Of a DNA stretch of 64,000 bases, positions 41,603 through 50,800 are shown one piece after another. A program made the position numbers and the translations under genes. This DNA comes from Streptomyces nojiriensis (GTDB taxonomy: Bacteria > Actinomycetota > Actinomycetes > Streptomycetales > Streptomycetaceae). The stretch lies in contig NZ_CP071139.1 in NCBI RefSeq assembly GCF_017639205.1, positions 1,178,001-1,242,000 on the forward strand, in the 5' to 3' direction. How positions within the stretch are numbered: the first letter of the stretch is position 1; each line of letters opens with the position of its first letter. The notes under the pieces are model-generated. The model saw only the letters and a list, made by a program, of their open reading frames with translations. It had not been told where the DNA came from and searched no databases.

Positions 41603-43021
41603 ATGACGCGGACCGCACATACCTTCGCCTACGCACGCCCTTCCTCGCTGACCGCCGCCGGGGCGGGCCGGACCCTCAGTCTGGAGACGGCGGGGGGTCT
41701 GACCCCGGCCGGGGCCGACCCCCACCCCCAGTTCTTCGCCGGGTTCCTGAGTGCCCCTCAGGCAGCCGCGCGGGCCCTGCTCGCCGTCGCGGACGTGGCC
41801 GCCGCCCGCTACTACCGGCGCACCCTGCCCGCCTCGCTCGACCCGGTCGTCACGGGCAACGGCGACCGGCTGCGCTTCGAGTCCTTCTCCGGGTGCTGCG
41901 GGGTGTACGCCCGGCTCGACGTACTGCCGGACGGTCTGCGCGGCGCCGACACCGGCCACGGCACCACCAACGTCGACGTCAACAACCCGCTGCGCGAGGC
42001 GTTGTCCCGGCTGAGCGGTGACGACCCGCTGCACCTGCGCGTCGGCCCCGACGAGATGGCGGTGACGACGCTCGACGGGCCGGTCGTGGAGAAGAAGGTT
42101 CCGCTGCCGGAGCGCTGGCTGCGCGGTTTCGCCGAGTCCCAGGCCGCCACCACCGGCTTCGACCTGCGGGCCGAACTGACCGCCGCCGAGGCGGCGCGCT
42201 TCCTCCGCTCCCTGCCCCGTACCGCGGTGGGCGGCGGAGCCGCGAGCGGCGCCCTGTGGGTGGTTCCCGCCGGTCGGACGCTGCGCCCCACCACCCGGCC
42301 GGTGCCCGGCGCGGTCTGCCTGCCCGGCCCCGAGCGTCTCGCCGCCCTCCAGCGGGTGCTGCGGCACGCCACGGGCCTGCGCGTGTACGGTCCCGCGCCG
42401 ACCGGGGCGGAGCCCACCGCCTCCGCCTGGGAGGTCGCCCTGCCCGGGATGCGGCTCACGCTCACCCTCTCCCCGGAGGCCTCCCGCGGGTTCTCCGGCG
42501 AGGGCGGCGTCCTGGAGGCCCTGGCCACCGACGCGGCGGCCGAGGACGCCGAGCTGATCTCCGTACTCCTCGCCTGGGAGCCGCGCATCGATCCGGCCGA
42601 TCTGGCCGAACAGTCGGGGCTTGCGGTGGACCGCGTACGGGCGGCCCTGACCCGCCTCGGTACGGCCGGCCGGGTCGGCTACGACATCGCCGAAGCCGCC
42701 TACTTCCACCGCGAACTCCCCTACGACGCCCGCCGCGCCGAGCGGCACAACCCGCGGCTGGTCGCCGCCCGCGCCCTGCTGGCCGCCGGAGCGGTCACCC
42801 TGGACGGGCCCGGTACCGCCCTGGTGGCCTCCGGTGAACGCCGCTACCAGGTACGCGAGTCCGGCGGCGCGCTCAGCTGCACCTGCCAGTGGTGGGCCGA
42901 CCACCGGGGCCGCCGCGGCCCCTGCAAGCACGCGCTGGCCACCCGGATGGCCCTGCGGGCCGCCACCGCCACCTCCGCCACCCCTTCCGTCTCGCCCGCC
43001 CCTTCCGGAGCCGCACGATGA
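41603..43021 (+). CDS. SWIM zinc-finger protein
   Basis: A 472-residue protein ending in a SWIM zinc finger: CTCQWWADHRGRRGPCKH at about 426-443 has the CxC...CxH ligand spacing (C426, C428, C441, H443). SWIM fingers bind DNA or protein. The upstream part is mixed alpha/beta with a winged-helix-like stretch near 330-370 (LISVLLAWEPRIDPADLAEQSGLAVDRVRAALTRLGTAG). It is cotranscribed with the DUF6493 gene, which overlaps its stop by 4 nt. The promoter matches the PafBC DNA-damage consensus, so a role in stress or DNA repair is likely. In related genomes such genes sit with MoxR/VWA partners, which I do not see here. Confidence 0.85.
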   Translation: MTRTAHTFAYARPSSLTAAGAGRTLSLETAGGLTPAGADPHPQFFAGFLSAPQAAARALLAVADVAAARYYRRTLPASLDPVVTGNGDRLRFESFSGCCGVYARLDVLPDGLRGADTGHGTTNVDVNNPLREALSRLSGDDPLHLRVGPDEMAVTTLDGPVVEKKVPLPERWLRGFAESQAATTGFDLRAELTAAEAARFLRSLPRTAVGGGAASGALWVVPAGRTLRPTTRPVPGAVCLPGPERLAALQRVLRHATGLRVYGPAPTGAEPTASAWEVALPGMRLTLTLSPEASRGFSGEGGVLEALATDAAAEDAELISVLLAWEPRIDPADLAEQSGLAVDRVRAALTRLGTAGRVGYDIAEAAYFHRELPYDARRAERHNPRLVAARALLAAGAVTLDGPGTALVASGERRYQVRESGGALSCTCQWWADHRGRRGPCKHALATRMALRAATATSATPSVSPAPSGAAR

Positions 43022-45663
43022 ACACCACCGAGAACGCCACCGACGACGTCCTCGCAGCCGTACGGGCGGGCCGCACCGCCGAGCTGCCGGGTCTGCTCAA
43101 GCCGCTGGAACCCGCACGGCGCCGGGCGCTGCTCGCCGGACTGAAGGAACTGCGCCGCGAACTGCGTTCCTCGCGGTGGGAGCGCTGGGAGGACCGCAAC
43201 CGGACCAACCCGGCCCTGGTGGTCGCCGGAGCCGGCTGCACCACCGGGGCGGCGGCCGCGGCCGCCTGGATCGGGGCCGCCGATCTGCGCCGCTGGAGGC
43301 GGCGGCCGCCCACCGCCGCGCTGCTCGACGTACTGTCCGGCCGGGATCCGAAGTGGCTCGGCGACCTCGCCCACCGGCTGGCCGCCCGGTCCGCCACCGC
43401 CGAACAGGACTACCCGCTGATCAGCGAACTCGTCCGGCTCGCCGGCTGTCCGATGCCCACCACCGACGGCTGCGTCGAAGGCTGGGCGGCCGCCGTGGGG
43501 GCGTCCCGTTCCCCTCTCGTGGTCGCCCTGCGCCGCGACCCCCACCTCGCTGCCCTCGCCCCGCGGCTCTTCGAGACCGCCGAACCGGTCGGTGTCATCA
43601 CCTGGCACCGGGATCCGGACGGCCCCGACAACTGGCCGACCGCGCTGGCCACCCTGGCCGACGAGGGGCGCCTGGACCGTGCCGTCCTGCTGGACGGATG
43701 CACCGCGCGGTTGCTGCGCGGCGGCAAGCCCGCCCAGCTGAAGCCCTACCAGGAGATCCTGGAAGCCCTGCGTCCGACCGCCGAGGAGGAGCGGGAGCGG
43801 GCCGCCGACTGGATCGCGCTGGCCGCCGACGCGCCTTCCGCCGTCGCCGGGAGCGCCCAGCAGACCCTCGCCCGGCTCGCCGCAGCGGGTCACCTGAACC
43901 CCCGCCGGCTCGCCGAGATGTCGACCGCCGTCCTCTTCCGCCCCGAGAAGAAGCTGGTCCGCTCGCAACTCGTGCTGATCGGCAAGGAACTCACCCGCAA
44001 TCCGGCCGCCGCCCCCGAACTGCTGCCGGAACTCGCCGAGGTGTTCGGGCACGCGGACACCGACTTCCAGGAGCGGGCGCTGAAGCTGGTCGCCGCCCAC
44101 CTCACCGACGATCCCGGACTGCGCGCCGAACTCGCCGACCGGGCCCACCTGCTGAGCCCGGTCCACCGGGCCCGGGCGGTGGAGCTCCTCGGAGCGGCCG
44201 CCGCTCCCGCCGCGGAATCCGGCCCCTACCGGGAGACCCTGCCACCGCTCCCGGTCCCGGCCCCGCTCGCCCCCGCACCGGAGACGGTCGCCGAGACCGT
44301 GGAACTGGTCGCTGCGGTCGTCAACGCGCGCACCGCCACCGTCGAGGAGTTCGAGCGCGCCCTGGACGGGCTGGTACGGCACGCGTACCGGGACCGCGCG
44401 GCCCTCGCCGAGGCGCTGCGCCCCGCGCTGGCGGACCGCTGGTGGCTCGACCCCGAGCAGTCCCGCTCCTACACGCACGAGCTGCCCGGTCTGGAGCACG
44501 TGGCCGCCTGTGTCCTGGACGCGCCGCCGACGGGCACACCGCAGCCGGCCCTCGTGTCCTGGCGCAGCGACTGCCACCACACCGCGATCGGCGCCGCCAC
44601 CCATGCGCGCGTGGCCGAGGCCGCGCAGCGCATGGCGTCCCGGCCGCTGCCCTTCCTCCTCGCCACGCCCTCCGTGGAGACGGGCTCGCTGGACCCCCGC
44701 GTGCTGGTCGCCCGCCTCGCCGAGTACGGCCGTCTCGGCGCGGACCCCGCGCCCGCGGACTGCGCCCAGGCCCTGCTGCGGGTGCGCCGTGACGCCTCCG
44801 CCGTCCCCGAGGCCGCCGCCCTCGGCACGCCCGCGGGCGACCGGCTGGCCGCCTGGCTCGGCGATGCCGGACGGCCCGTGGCCGTCACCCGCCGAACCGC
44901 GCCGGCGGTGCAGCACCGGTGGGGCGGCGTGACGCCCGCGCGCCTCGTGCTGGACACGGCGCAGCGGACGACCGTGGTGCGCGAGTTCCCGCACCGGTTC
45001 CACGAGCTGGCGAAGGCCCGCACGGCGGCCGACCGCTGCTGGGACGGCCGCGACGACGCGTCGGTGATCGCGGTCCTGCCCGAGGACCGGGAGGCCCTGG
45101 CCGCCTGGTGCCTCCCGGTCGTCACGGCCGGTTCCGTCAACGAAGCGCGCGAGGCGGCCGCAGCGCTGCCCCTGCTCGCCGCGGCCGGTGGACCGGCCGG
45201 CCCGGCCCTGCACCTGGCGGTCGCCACCGGACTCGGCGCCCGGCACCCCGAGGACCGGCTGAGGGCCGTGGACGCGCTCCTCACGCTCGCCGCCCAGGGT
45301 GAGCTGGACGCCGTGGGCCTCGGGTGCGACCTGGCCGAGCTGATCGCCCTGGGCACGGTCAAGCCCGGCCGGCTCGCCGACTCGCTGCGCACCCTCGCCG
45401 CGACGGGCGCGTACGCGACGACCTGGGCCGTGCTGGCGGCCGCCCTGCCCGCTCTGCTCACGGGGGCGGCCGATCCCCGTGGCGCCGGGGACCTCCTGTC
45501 GACGGCCGCCGAGTGCGTGGAACAGTGCGGGGCGGCGGCGCCCGAACCGGCCGGGCTCGCCTCCGTCGCGGCCCGGGGCGGCTCGTCGCGCCTGGTCACC
45601 CAGGCCGCCCGGCTGCGCGACGCCCTCCGCCGCAACGAGGGGGCTCCTGCCACGGGCAACTGA
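43018..45663 (+). CDS. DUF6493-type large helical protein
   Basis: An 881-residue protein, ATG overlapping the SWIM gene stop (ATGA). It is almost all helical, with repeats such as LAALAPRLFETAEPVGVITW, EILEALRPTAEEERERAADWIALAADAPSAVAGSAQQTLARL and LTRNPAAAPELLPELAEVFGHADTDFQERALKLVAAHL, which look like ARM/HEAT-type solenoid helices. The name DUF6493 is my recollection of the family and is tentative. It most likely is a scaffold in the same damage-induced operon as the SWIM protein. No catalytic motif is visible. Confidence 0.8.
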   Translation: MNTTENATDDVLAAVRAGRTAELPGLLKPLEPARRRALLAGLKELRRELRSSRWERWEDRNRTNPALVVAGAGCTTGAAAAAAWIGAADLRRWRRRPPTAALLDVLSGRDPKWLGDLAHRLAARSATAEQDYPLISELVRLAGCPMPTTDGCVEGWAAAVGASRSPLVVALRRDPHLAALAPRLFETAEPVGVITWHRDPDGPDNWPTALATLADEGRLDRAVLLDGCTARLLRGGKPAQLKPYQEILEALRPTAEEERERAADWIALAADAPSAVAGSAQQTLARLAAAGHLNPRRLAEMSTAVLFRPEKKLVRSQLVLIGKELTRNPAAAPELLPELAEVFGHADTDFQERALKLVAAHLTDDPGLRAELADRAHLLSPVHRARAVELLGAAAAPAAESGPYRETLPPLPVPAPLAPAPETVAETVELVAAVVNARTATVEEFERALDGLVRHAYRDRAALAEALRPALADRWWLDPEQSRSYTHELPGLEHVAACVLDAPPTGTPQPALVSWRSDCHHTAIGAATHARVAEAAQRMASRPLPFLLATPSVETGSLDPRVLVARLAEYGRLGADPAPADCAQALLRVRRDASAVPEAAALGTPAGDRLAAWLGDAGRPVAVTRRTAPAVQHRWGGVTPARLVLDTAQRTTVVREFPHRFHELAKARTAADRCWDGRDDASVIAVLPEDREALAAWCLPVVTAGSVNEAREAAAALPLLAAAGGPAGPALHLAVATGLGARHPEDRLRAVDALLTLAAQGELDAVGLGCDLAELIALGTVKPGRLADSLRTLAATGAYATTWAVLAAALPALLTGAADPRGAGDLLSTAAECVEQCGAAAPEPAGLASVAARGGSSRLVTQAARLRDALRRNEGAPATGN

Positions 45664-45688
45664 ACGGGTTGCCGTAACGGAAAAACTG

Positions 45689-45716
45689 TTGAACTTTGTC
45701 CCACTGTCCGTAAATA
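45689..45716 (+). promoter_or_regulatory. Candidate promoter upstream of the LuxC/LuxE operon
   Basis: TTGAAC (45689-45694) and TAAATA (45711-45716) with 16-nt spacer form the best promoter in the 250-bp intergenic region. It would give a leader of about 190 nt before the operon's first ATG at 45914. The region also has small inverted repeats (GATGTTTCATC at about 45744; GCACG...CGTGC around 45764-45784). Confidence 0.45.
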
Positions 45717-45913
45717 TGCGGCCAATTTGGCGATGACGGGACTGATGTTTCATCATCGTGACTGCACGTCAGCTTTGGGCGTGCGTCAGAGGGATACGGG
45801 GGCGCCGGGGGGTGTCCCCCGTTCACACCGGCCCGACCGTGCAGGCGAGTTCCTTCCCTCGCCGCGCCCCGCCGTGATTCCCGTTCCCGTTCCCGTCATC
45901 CAGGCAAAGGCTC

Positions 45914-47197
45914 ATGTCCGCCCAGCAGCTCTCGGACCTCATACGTTTCGCCCGCCACAACTCGCCCTACTACCGGGACCTGTACGCGTCCCTGCCACCG
46001 CACGTCGACCGCCTCACCGACCTGCCGGTGGTCGACCAGCAGGACTTCTGGGCGGCCAACGCCCTGCACGACAGCCGTGTGCTGACCGGCCCGCTCAGCG
46101 AGGCCACGGTCTACAAGACCGGCGGCACCACCGGGTCCCCCAAGTTCTCCGTCTTCACCCGCGACGAGTGGCGCACGTTCGTCACCGCCTTCGGCGAGGG
46201 GCTCGTGGACACCGGTCTGCGCCCGGGGCACCGCGTCGCCGACCTCTTCTACGCGGGGGAGCTGTACGCCAGCTTCCTCTTCGTCCTCGACTCGCTCGCC
46301 CACGCACCCGTGGACAACGTCCGCCTGCCCATCGGCGGCGGCGCGCCGCTGGAGTCGACGATCCCCACCCTGCGCGATCTCGCCGCCCAGGTGCTGACCG
46401 GCACGACCACCACCTTGTGCCGGCTCGCCGAGCAGGTCGTCTCGAGCGGTGTCCCGCTCGGTTCGGTGGAGTTGCTGCTCTTCGGCGGCGAGGCCCTCTT
46501 CGACGACCAACGACGGCTGCTGGCCGCCGCGTTCCCCGGCGCCGAGGTCCGTTCCGTCGGATACGCGAGCGTCGACGCGGGCCTGCTCGGCCGCCCGGTG
46601 CCCGGCCCCGACGCCCGGGTGCACCGGGCCTTCACCCCGTACTCGGTCGTCGAGATCCTCGACGACTCCACCGGTGAACCCGTCACCGAACCGGGGCGGC
46701 CCGGCCGGGTCGTCGTCACCAGCCTCTTCCGCCGCCTCATGCCGATCATCCGCTACCCGGCCGGTGACCGGGCCGAGTGGACCGGCACCGGGCCCGGCCA
46801 CTTCAGGATCCTCGGGCGCGCCGAGGAGGGCGTGCGCGTGGGCCCCGTCTCCCTCTACACCCAGGACGCCCAGGACGCCGTGGCCGCGGCGGACACCGAG
46901 GGCCGCGTGGTCGGCATGCAGCTCGTCGTCCGCCGCTGGGAAGGCCGCGACGGGCTGGTCCTGCGGCTGGCGACGGCCCCCGGTGACGAAGCCCGCGACC
47001 AGGTCGCGGGCGGCCGCGAGGCGCTGGCCCGGGCCGTCGTCGCGGAGCTGGAGACCGTACGGCCGCTGTATCCGGACAGTGTGCGTGCCGGGTTCGTGCA
47101 CCCGCTGTCCGTGGAGTGGGCCCGCCACCGCGACCTCGCCGTGAACCCGCGCTCGGGCAAGCTCGTCCGCGTCCTCGACGAGAGGCCGACCGCATGA
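45914..47197 (+). CDS. PaaK-like adenylate-forming ligase
   Basis: A 427-residue ANL-superfamily enzyme of the phenylacetate-CoA-ligase-like group. It starts LIRFARHNSPYYRDLYASLP, the usual N-terminus; the nucleotide-binding loop is KTGGTTGSPKFSVF (about 68-81), then GYASVDAGLLG and RVVVTSLFRRLMPIIRYPAGD. The closest named relatives I can think of are EhpF-type ligases of griseoluteate-type phenazine pathways. It should activate a carboxylic acid as an acyl-adenylate. First gene of the five-gene overlapping operon; the stop overlaps the MFS start (ATGA). Its sequence resembles the C-terminal half of the fused LuxC protein. Confidence 0.85.
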   Translation: MSAQQLSDLIRFARHNSPYYRDLYASLPPHVDRLTDLPVVDQQDFWAANALHDSRVLTGPLSEATVYKTGGTTGSPKFSVFTRDEWRTFVTAFGEGLVDTGLRPGHRVADLFYAGELYASFLFVLDSLAHAPVDNVRLPIGGGAPLESTIPTLRDLAAQVLTGTTTTLCRLAEQVVSSGVPLGSVELLLFGGEALFDDQRRLLAAAFPGAEVRSVGYASVDAGLLGRPVPGPDARVHRAFTPYSVVEILDDSTGEPVTEPGRPGRVVVTSLFRRLMPIIRYPAGDRAEWTGTGPGHFRILGRAEEGVRVGPVSLYTQDAQDAVAAADTEGRVVGMQLVVRRWEGRDGLVLRLATAPGDEARDQVAGGREALARAVVAELETVRPLYPDSVRAGFVHPLSVEWARHRDLAVNPRSGKLVRVLDERPTA

Positions 47198-48495
47198 CCG
47201 CCTCACCCATGGCCGAGACGGATACTCAGCCGCAGCCGCGGACCGGGGCCGACCGCCGGCGCGCCCCGCTGGTCCTGCGCAACCGGGCCTTCGGCGCGGT
47301 ATGGCTCGGGCAGGTCCTCACCCAGGCCGCCGTACGCATGTTCCAGGTCGGCGTGTCCTGGTGGATCGTCGCCTACGCCGTGCCCGGGGCCCGGGGGCTG
47401 GCCTCGGGGCTGTTCATGGCGGTGTGCACGCTGCCCGCCGTGGCGCTGGCGCCCGTCGTGGCCGGCGCAGTCGCCCGCGCCGCGCACCGCTCGGTGCTGC
47501 GGACCGCCGCCGCCGTGGCCGGGGCCGCCTCGGCGGCCCTCGCGCTGTGGGCGTACGGCGGCGGCCTGCCGCTGGCCACCGTGTACGCCGCCGGTCTCGC
47601 CCTGGCCACCTGCCAGGCGTTCTTCGACCCGTGTCTGACCACGTCGGTCCCCGAGCTCGTCGACGACGCCGACATCGAGACGGCCACCGGCTTCGAGCTG
47701 TCCACCCAGTCCCTGGCCGGGCTCTCGGGGGCGCTGCTCGGCGCCCTGGCCGTCGACCGGGCGGGCGTGGCCGGTCTGGCCGCCGGCTGCGCGGCCGCCT
47801 ACCTCGGCGCCGCCGTACTCGTCGCGAGCGCCCGTTTCCGTACGGTCGCCGCGGACGGCGCGGACGGCGCGGCGGCCCCGCCCCGGCGGCGCCCGCTGCG
47901 CCGCATCCTCGCCGAACTGCCCTCCGTACGGCGGATCCTGATCTGCTTCACCGCGGCGAACCTGTTCACCGCCGCCGTGTTCGTCGTCATTCCCCTCTAC
48001 ACCCGGTCGGTCCTCTTCGGCGGAGGCGGCACCGTGGCCCTGCTGGAGGCCTCCCTCGGCACCGGTGCGCTCGTCGGCGCCTTCACCGGCACCCGCGTGC
48101 CGGGACGGCCCACGGTCGCCGGCGCCTGGTGCCTGGGCCTGATGGCCCTGGCTCTGGCGCTGCCCGGGCTGTTCGCGCAGCGCCCGGTCTTCGCGGGCTG
48201 CCTGGCCGTGGCCGGCTGGTGCGCGGGGGCCGTCAGCGTGCGCTTCGTCGCCCTGTTCCAGCGGATGGTGCCGACGGCGGACAAGCCCGGCTTCTTCGCC
48301 GTGATGCAGGCCGTCCTGGGTGCCTCCCTGCCGGTGGCGTCCCTGGTGTTCGGCTCCGCCGGCGACTTCCTCTCCCCGCAGACGCTGTGCCTCGTACAGG
48401 GCGTCGGGCTGCTCCCGGCGGCCTGCGCGCTGGCCCTGCTCGGGTCCCGTACGCCCGACCCGGCCGTCGCGGAGCCCGCCGGAGGCGAGCGATGA
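47194..48495 (+). CDS. MFS transporter in the LuxC/LuxE operon
   Basis: A 433-residue, about 12-helix major facilitator. The start NRAFGAVWLGQVLTQAAVRMFQVGVSWWIVAYAVPG, the loop CQAFFDPCLTTSVPELV and the later VPTADKPGFFAVMQAV fit exporter-like MFS proteins related to MefA/tetracycline-type efflux. It would export the product of the operon. Start ATG overlaps the stop of the PaaK-like gene; stop overlaps the start of the next gene (ATGA). Confidence 0.88.
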   Translation: MTASPMAETDTQPQPRTGADRRRAPLVLRNRAFGAVWLGQVLTQAAVRMFQVGVSWWIVAYAVPGARGLASGLFMAVCTLPAVALAPVVAGAVARAAHRSVLRTAAAVAGAASAALALWAYGGGLPLATVYAAGLALATCQAFFDPCLTTSVPELVDDADIETATGFELSTQSLAGLSGALLGALAVDRAGVAGLAAGCAAAYLGAAVLVASARFRTVAADGADGAAAPPRRRPLRRILAELPSVRRILICFTAANLFTAAVFVVIPLYTRSVLFGGGGTVALLEASLGTGALVGAFTGTRVPGRPTVAGAWCLGLMALALALPGLFAQRPVFAGCLAVAGWCAGAVSVRFVALFQRMVPTADKPGFFAVMQAVLGASLPVASLVFGSAGDFLSPQTLCLVQGVGLLPAACALALLGSRTPDPAVAEPAGGER

Positions 48496-49637
48496 GCCCC
48501 GTGATCACCGCGGCCGTCCGCGCGGACATCGCCGAACTGCGCCAGCTCTACTACGCCGTCTACGGTCCGCACTACCCGGTGGCCCTCGGCACCGACCCGG
48601 CCGAGATGGCCCGGCTCATCGCGGACCCGCACTCCCTGTGGCTGGTCACCCGCTGCGCCGCCACGGGGGCGCTGACCGCGTCCGCCGCCATCCACGGCGA
48701 GGCGGGCAGCCGCACCGGCCGCCTGGAGGGCATCGCCGTGCACCCCGAGCACCGCTCGGCGGGCCTGGCCGCCGCCCTGACCGAGGCCCTGTGCGCCGGG
48801 ATGCTGGACACGGGCCGCCTGGACTCGGTGTACGCGACCGTGCGCACCGTCAGCGCCGGTCCGCAGCGCGTCGTCGCCCGCAACGGCTTCCGGCCGCTGG
48901 GCATCCTGCCCAACGCGGTGGATCTCAGCAGCCGCGAAAGCCTCGCACTCTACGCGCGTCACGCCGCCGGGGTGCTCGACCGCCGGATCCCCGTCACCGA
49001 AGTACCGGCCCCGATGCTGCCGTTGCTGCGCACGGCCGAGTCCGCGCTCGGCATCGGCTACCCCGGGGTCAGGGCCGCCGCCGACCCGCTCCCGGCGCCC
49101 GCGCCGCACGCGGCGGCCGAACGGCTGGAGGTGATCGAGGCACCGGCCTTTGTCCGCCGCCGCTTCCGCGAGCGGTTCCCGGGCTCCGGGGGCTGGTTCT
49201 ACCCGCTGCACACCCCGAACGTGCTGCTCACCCCCGAAGACGGCCGGTTCGAGGTCTACGCCTACCTGAACCGCGCCGGCGGGTACGGCTGCCTGCTGAC
49301 GGCCCACCCCGACCCGGCCGCCGCGGCGGCCCACCTCGAACCCGTCACCCGGGCCCTGGCCCGCGCGGGCGCCGGCTACGTCGAGGCCCTGGTGCCGCTC
49401 GCGCACCACGAGGCCCTCTCGGCCTTCCTCGCCCAGGGGTTCGTGGCCGGGGCCCTGTACCCGGCCATGCGCGCGGACGGCGACGGCTTCCACGACTACG
49501 CCGTCCTGTCCCGTTCCGGCGAGCGGATCGACTTCCGCGGCGTCGCCGTCGAACCGCCCCTCCAGCCGTATCTGGACTGCTACGTGTCGGCCTGGGCGTC
49601 GGCACACCTGCCCACTTCATCCGAGGTTGCCCCATGA
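48492..49637 (+). CDS. Double GNAT-like acetyltransferase
   Basis: A 381-residue protein with an N-terminal GNAT fold: ITAAVRADIAELRQLYYAVYG, then RLEGIAVHPEHRSAGLAAALTEAL (motif A; about 77-100) and a tail with YATVRTVSAGPQRVVARNGFRPLG. The second half (about 200-381) contains RAGAGYVEALVPLAHHEALSAFLAQGFVAGALYPAMR, a degenerate GNAT-like C-terminal part. The GNAT motif in LuxC-type clusters is not something I know from other systems. Substrate unknown; it may acylate an amine or hydroxyl on the pathway intermediate. Both ends overlap neighbours by 4 nt. Confidence 0.75.
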   Translation: MSPVITAAVRADIAELRQLYYAVYGPHYPVALGTDPAEMARLIADPHSLWLVTRCAATGALTASAAIHGEAGSRTGRLEGIAVHPEHRSAGLAAALTEALCAGMLDTGRLDSVYATVRTVSAGPQRVVARNGFRPLGILPNAVDLSSRESLALYARHAAGVLDRRIPVTEVPAPMLPLLRTAESALGIGYPGVRAAADPLPAPAPHAAAERLEVIEAPAFVRRRFRERFPGSGGWFYPLHTPNVLLTPEDGRFEVYAYLNRAGGYGCLLTAHPDPAAAAAHLEPVTRALARAGAGYVEALVPLAHHEALSAFLAQGFVAGALYPAMRADGDGFHDYAVLSRSGERIDFRGVAVEPPLQPYLDCYVSAWASAHLPTSSEVAP

Positions 49638-50800
49638 GCCCCACGAGCCCTGTGAACCCCCATCTCGCGCCGGTCGCCGTACCCGACCCGGCCCTGCTGC
49701 CGCACGTGCAGGAGCTGTGCGACCTGACCGATCCGTACGCCTTCGGACCCGCGCAGGACGAACTGTTCGCCGCCGCCATGGCGGAGACCAACGCCTGGCA
49801 CACCGAGCGCTCCGCGTTCTTCCGCTCCCTGTACGAGGCCACTCCCCCGGCCGAGCCGTACCGTACGCCGCTCGTCCACGCGAACTTCTTCAAGCGGCAC
49901 GAGGTGCTCTCCATCCCCCGCGAGGACGTCGAGCTGCACCTGACCTCCTCCGGTACCACCGGCCAGAAGTCGCAGATGTTCTTCGACGAGTGGACCATCC
50001 GCTCCGCCCAGCGCATGGTCGCCCGGATCTTCGAGCGGAACGGCTGGATCACCCCCGAGCAGGAGGTCAACTACCTCCTCTACAGCTACGAGCCGGCCCC
50101 CTCGCTGAACCTCGGGACCGCCTTCACCGACAACTACCTGTGCGACTTCGCCCCCGCGCGCAGCGTCGCGTACGCGCTGCGCAACACCGGCGGCGAGCAC
50201 GAGTTCGACCCGTTCGGCTGCATCGCCGCACTGCGCCGCTTCGAGCGGGAGGACGCCCCGGTCCGCATCCTCGGCTTCCCGGCCTTCCTCTTCTTCACCC
50301 TGGAGCGGATGCGGGCCATGGGGCTGCCTCCGCTGCGCCTGCCCGAGGGCTCCCTCGTCGTGCTCGGCGGCGGCTGGAAGGGGCACGCCGACCGGCGCAT
50401 CGAGAAGGAGGAGCTGTACTCCCGCATCACCGAGCAGCTCGGCATCCCGGGTGAGCGGATCCGGGACACCTTCGGGTCGGTCGAGCACTGCATCCCGTAC
50501 ATCGAGTGCGACCACCACCGGCTGCACGCCCCGGTCTGGTCCCGGGTGACGATCCGCTCCACCCGCACGCTGGAACCGCTGCCCTACGGGGAGCGGGGCT
50601 ATCTGCACCTGGTGTCGCCGTACATCACCTCGGTGCCGGCGCAGAGCGTGGTCATGGGCGACCTCGCGTCCCTCCAGCCCGGCAGCGCGTGCGGGTGCGA
50701 GCTGGAGACCCCCTGGTTCACCGTCCACGGCCGTGCCGGGGTGAGCCGCAACCGCAGCTGCGCGGTGGCCGCAGCGGAACTGATGAAGGGAATGGTGTGA
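49634..50800 (+). CDS. LuxE-like acyl-protein synthetase
   Basis: A 388-residue LuxE-family enzyme. Motifs: LTSSGTTGQKSQMFFDEWTI (nucleotide-binding loop, about 103-122), VVLGGGWKGHADRRIEKEELY, and a C-terminal SCAVAAAELMKGMV in which Cys376 lies 12 residues from the end. In luminous bacteria the acyl-protein synthetase carries its acyl thioester on a cysteine at a similar place (Cys364). It should activate an acid with ATP and pass it to the LuxC reductase encoded next. ATG overlaps the GNAT stop; stop overlaps the LuxC-fusion start (GTGA). Confidence 0.85.
   Translation: MSPTSPVNPHLAPVAVPDPALLPHVQELCDLTDPYAFGPAQDELFAAAMAETNAWHTERSAFFRSLYEATPPAEPYRTPLVHANFFKRHEVLSIPREDVELHLTSSGTTGQKSQMFFDEWTIRSAQRMVARIFERNGWITPEQEVNYLLYSYEPAPSLNLGTAFTDNYLCDFAPARSVAYALRNTGGEHEFDPFGCIAALRRFEREDAPVRILGFPAFLFFTLERMRAMGLPPLRLPEGSLVVLGGGWKGHADRRIEKEELYSRITEQLGIPGERIRDTFGSVEHCIPYIECDHHRLHAPVWSRVTIRSTRTLEPLPYGERGYLHLVSPYITSVPAQSVVMGDLASLQPGSACGCELETPWFTVHGRAGVSRNRSCAVAAAELMKGMV

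Noticed and set aside
42844-45756. 970-codon minus-strand open frame
   Set aside because: Antisense to the DUF6493 gene; no motif and Gly/Arg/Gln-rich composition.
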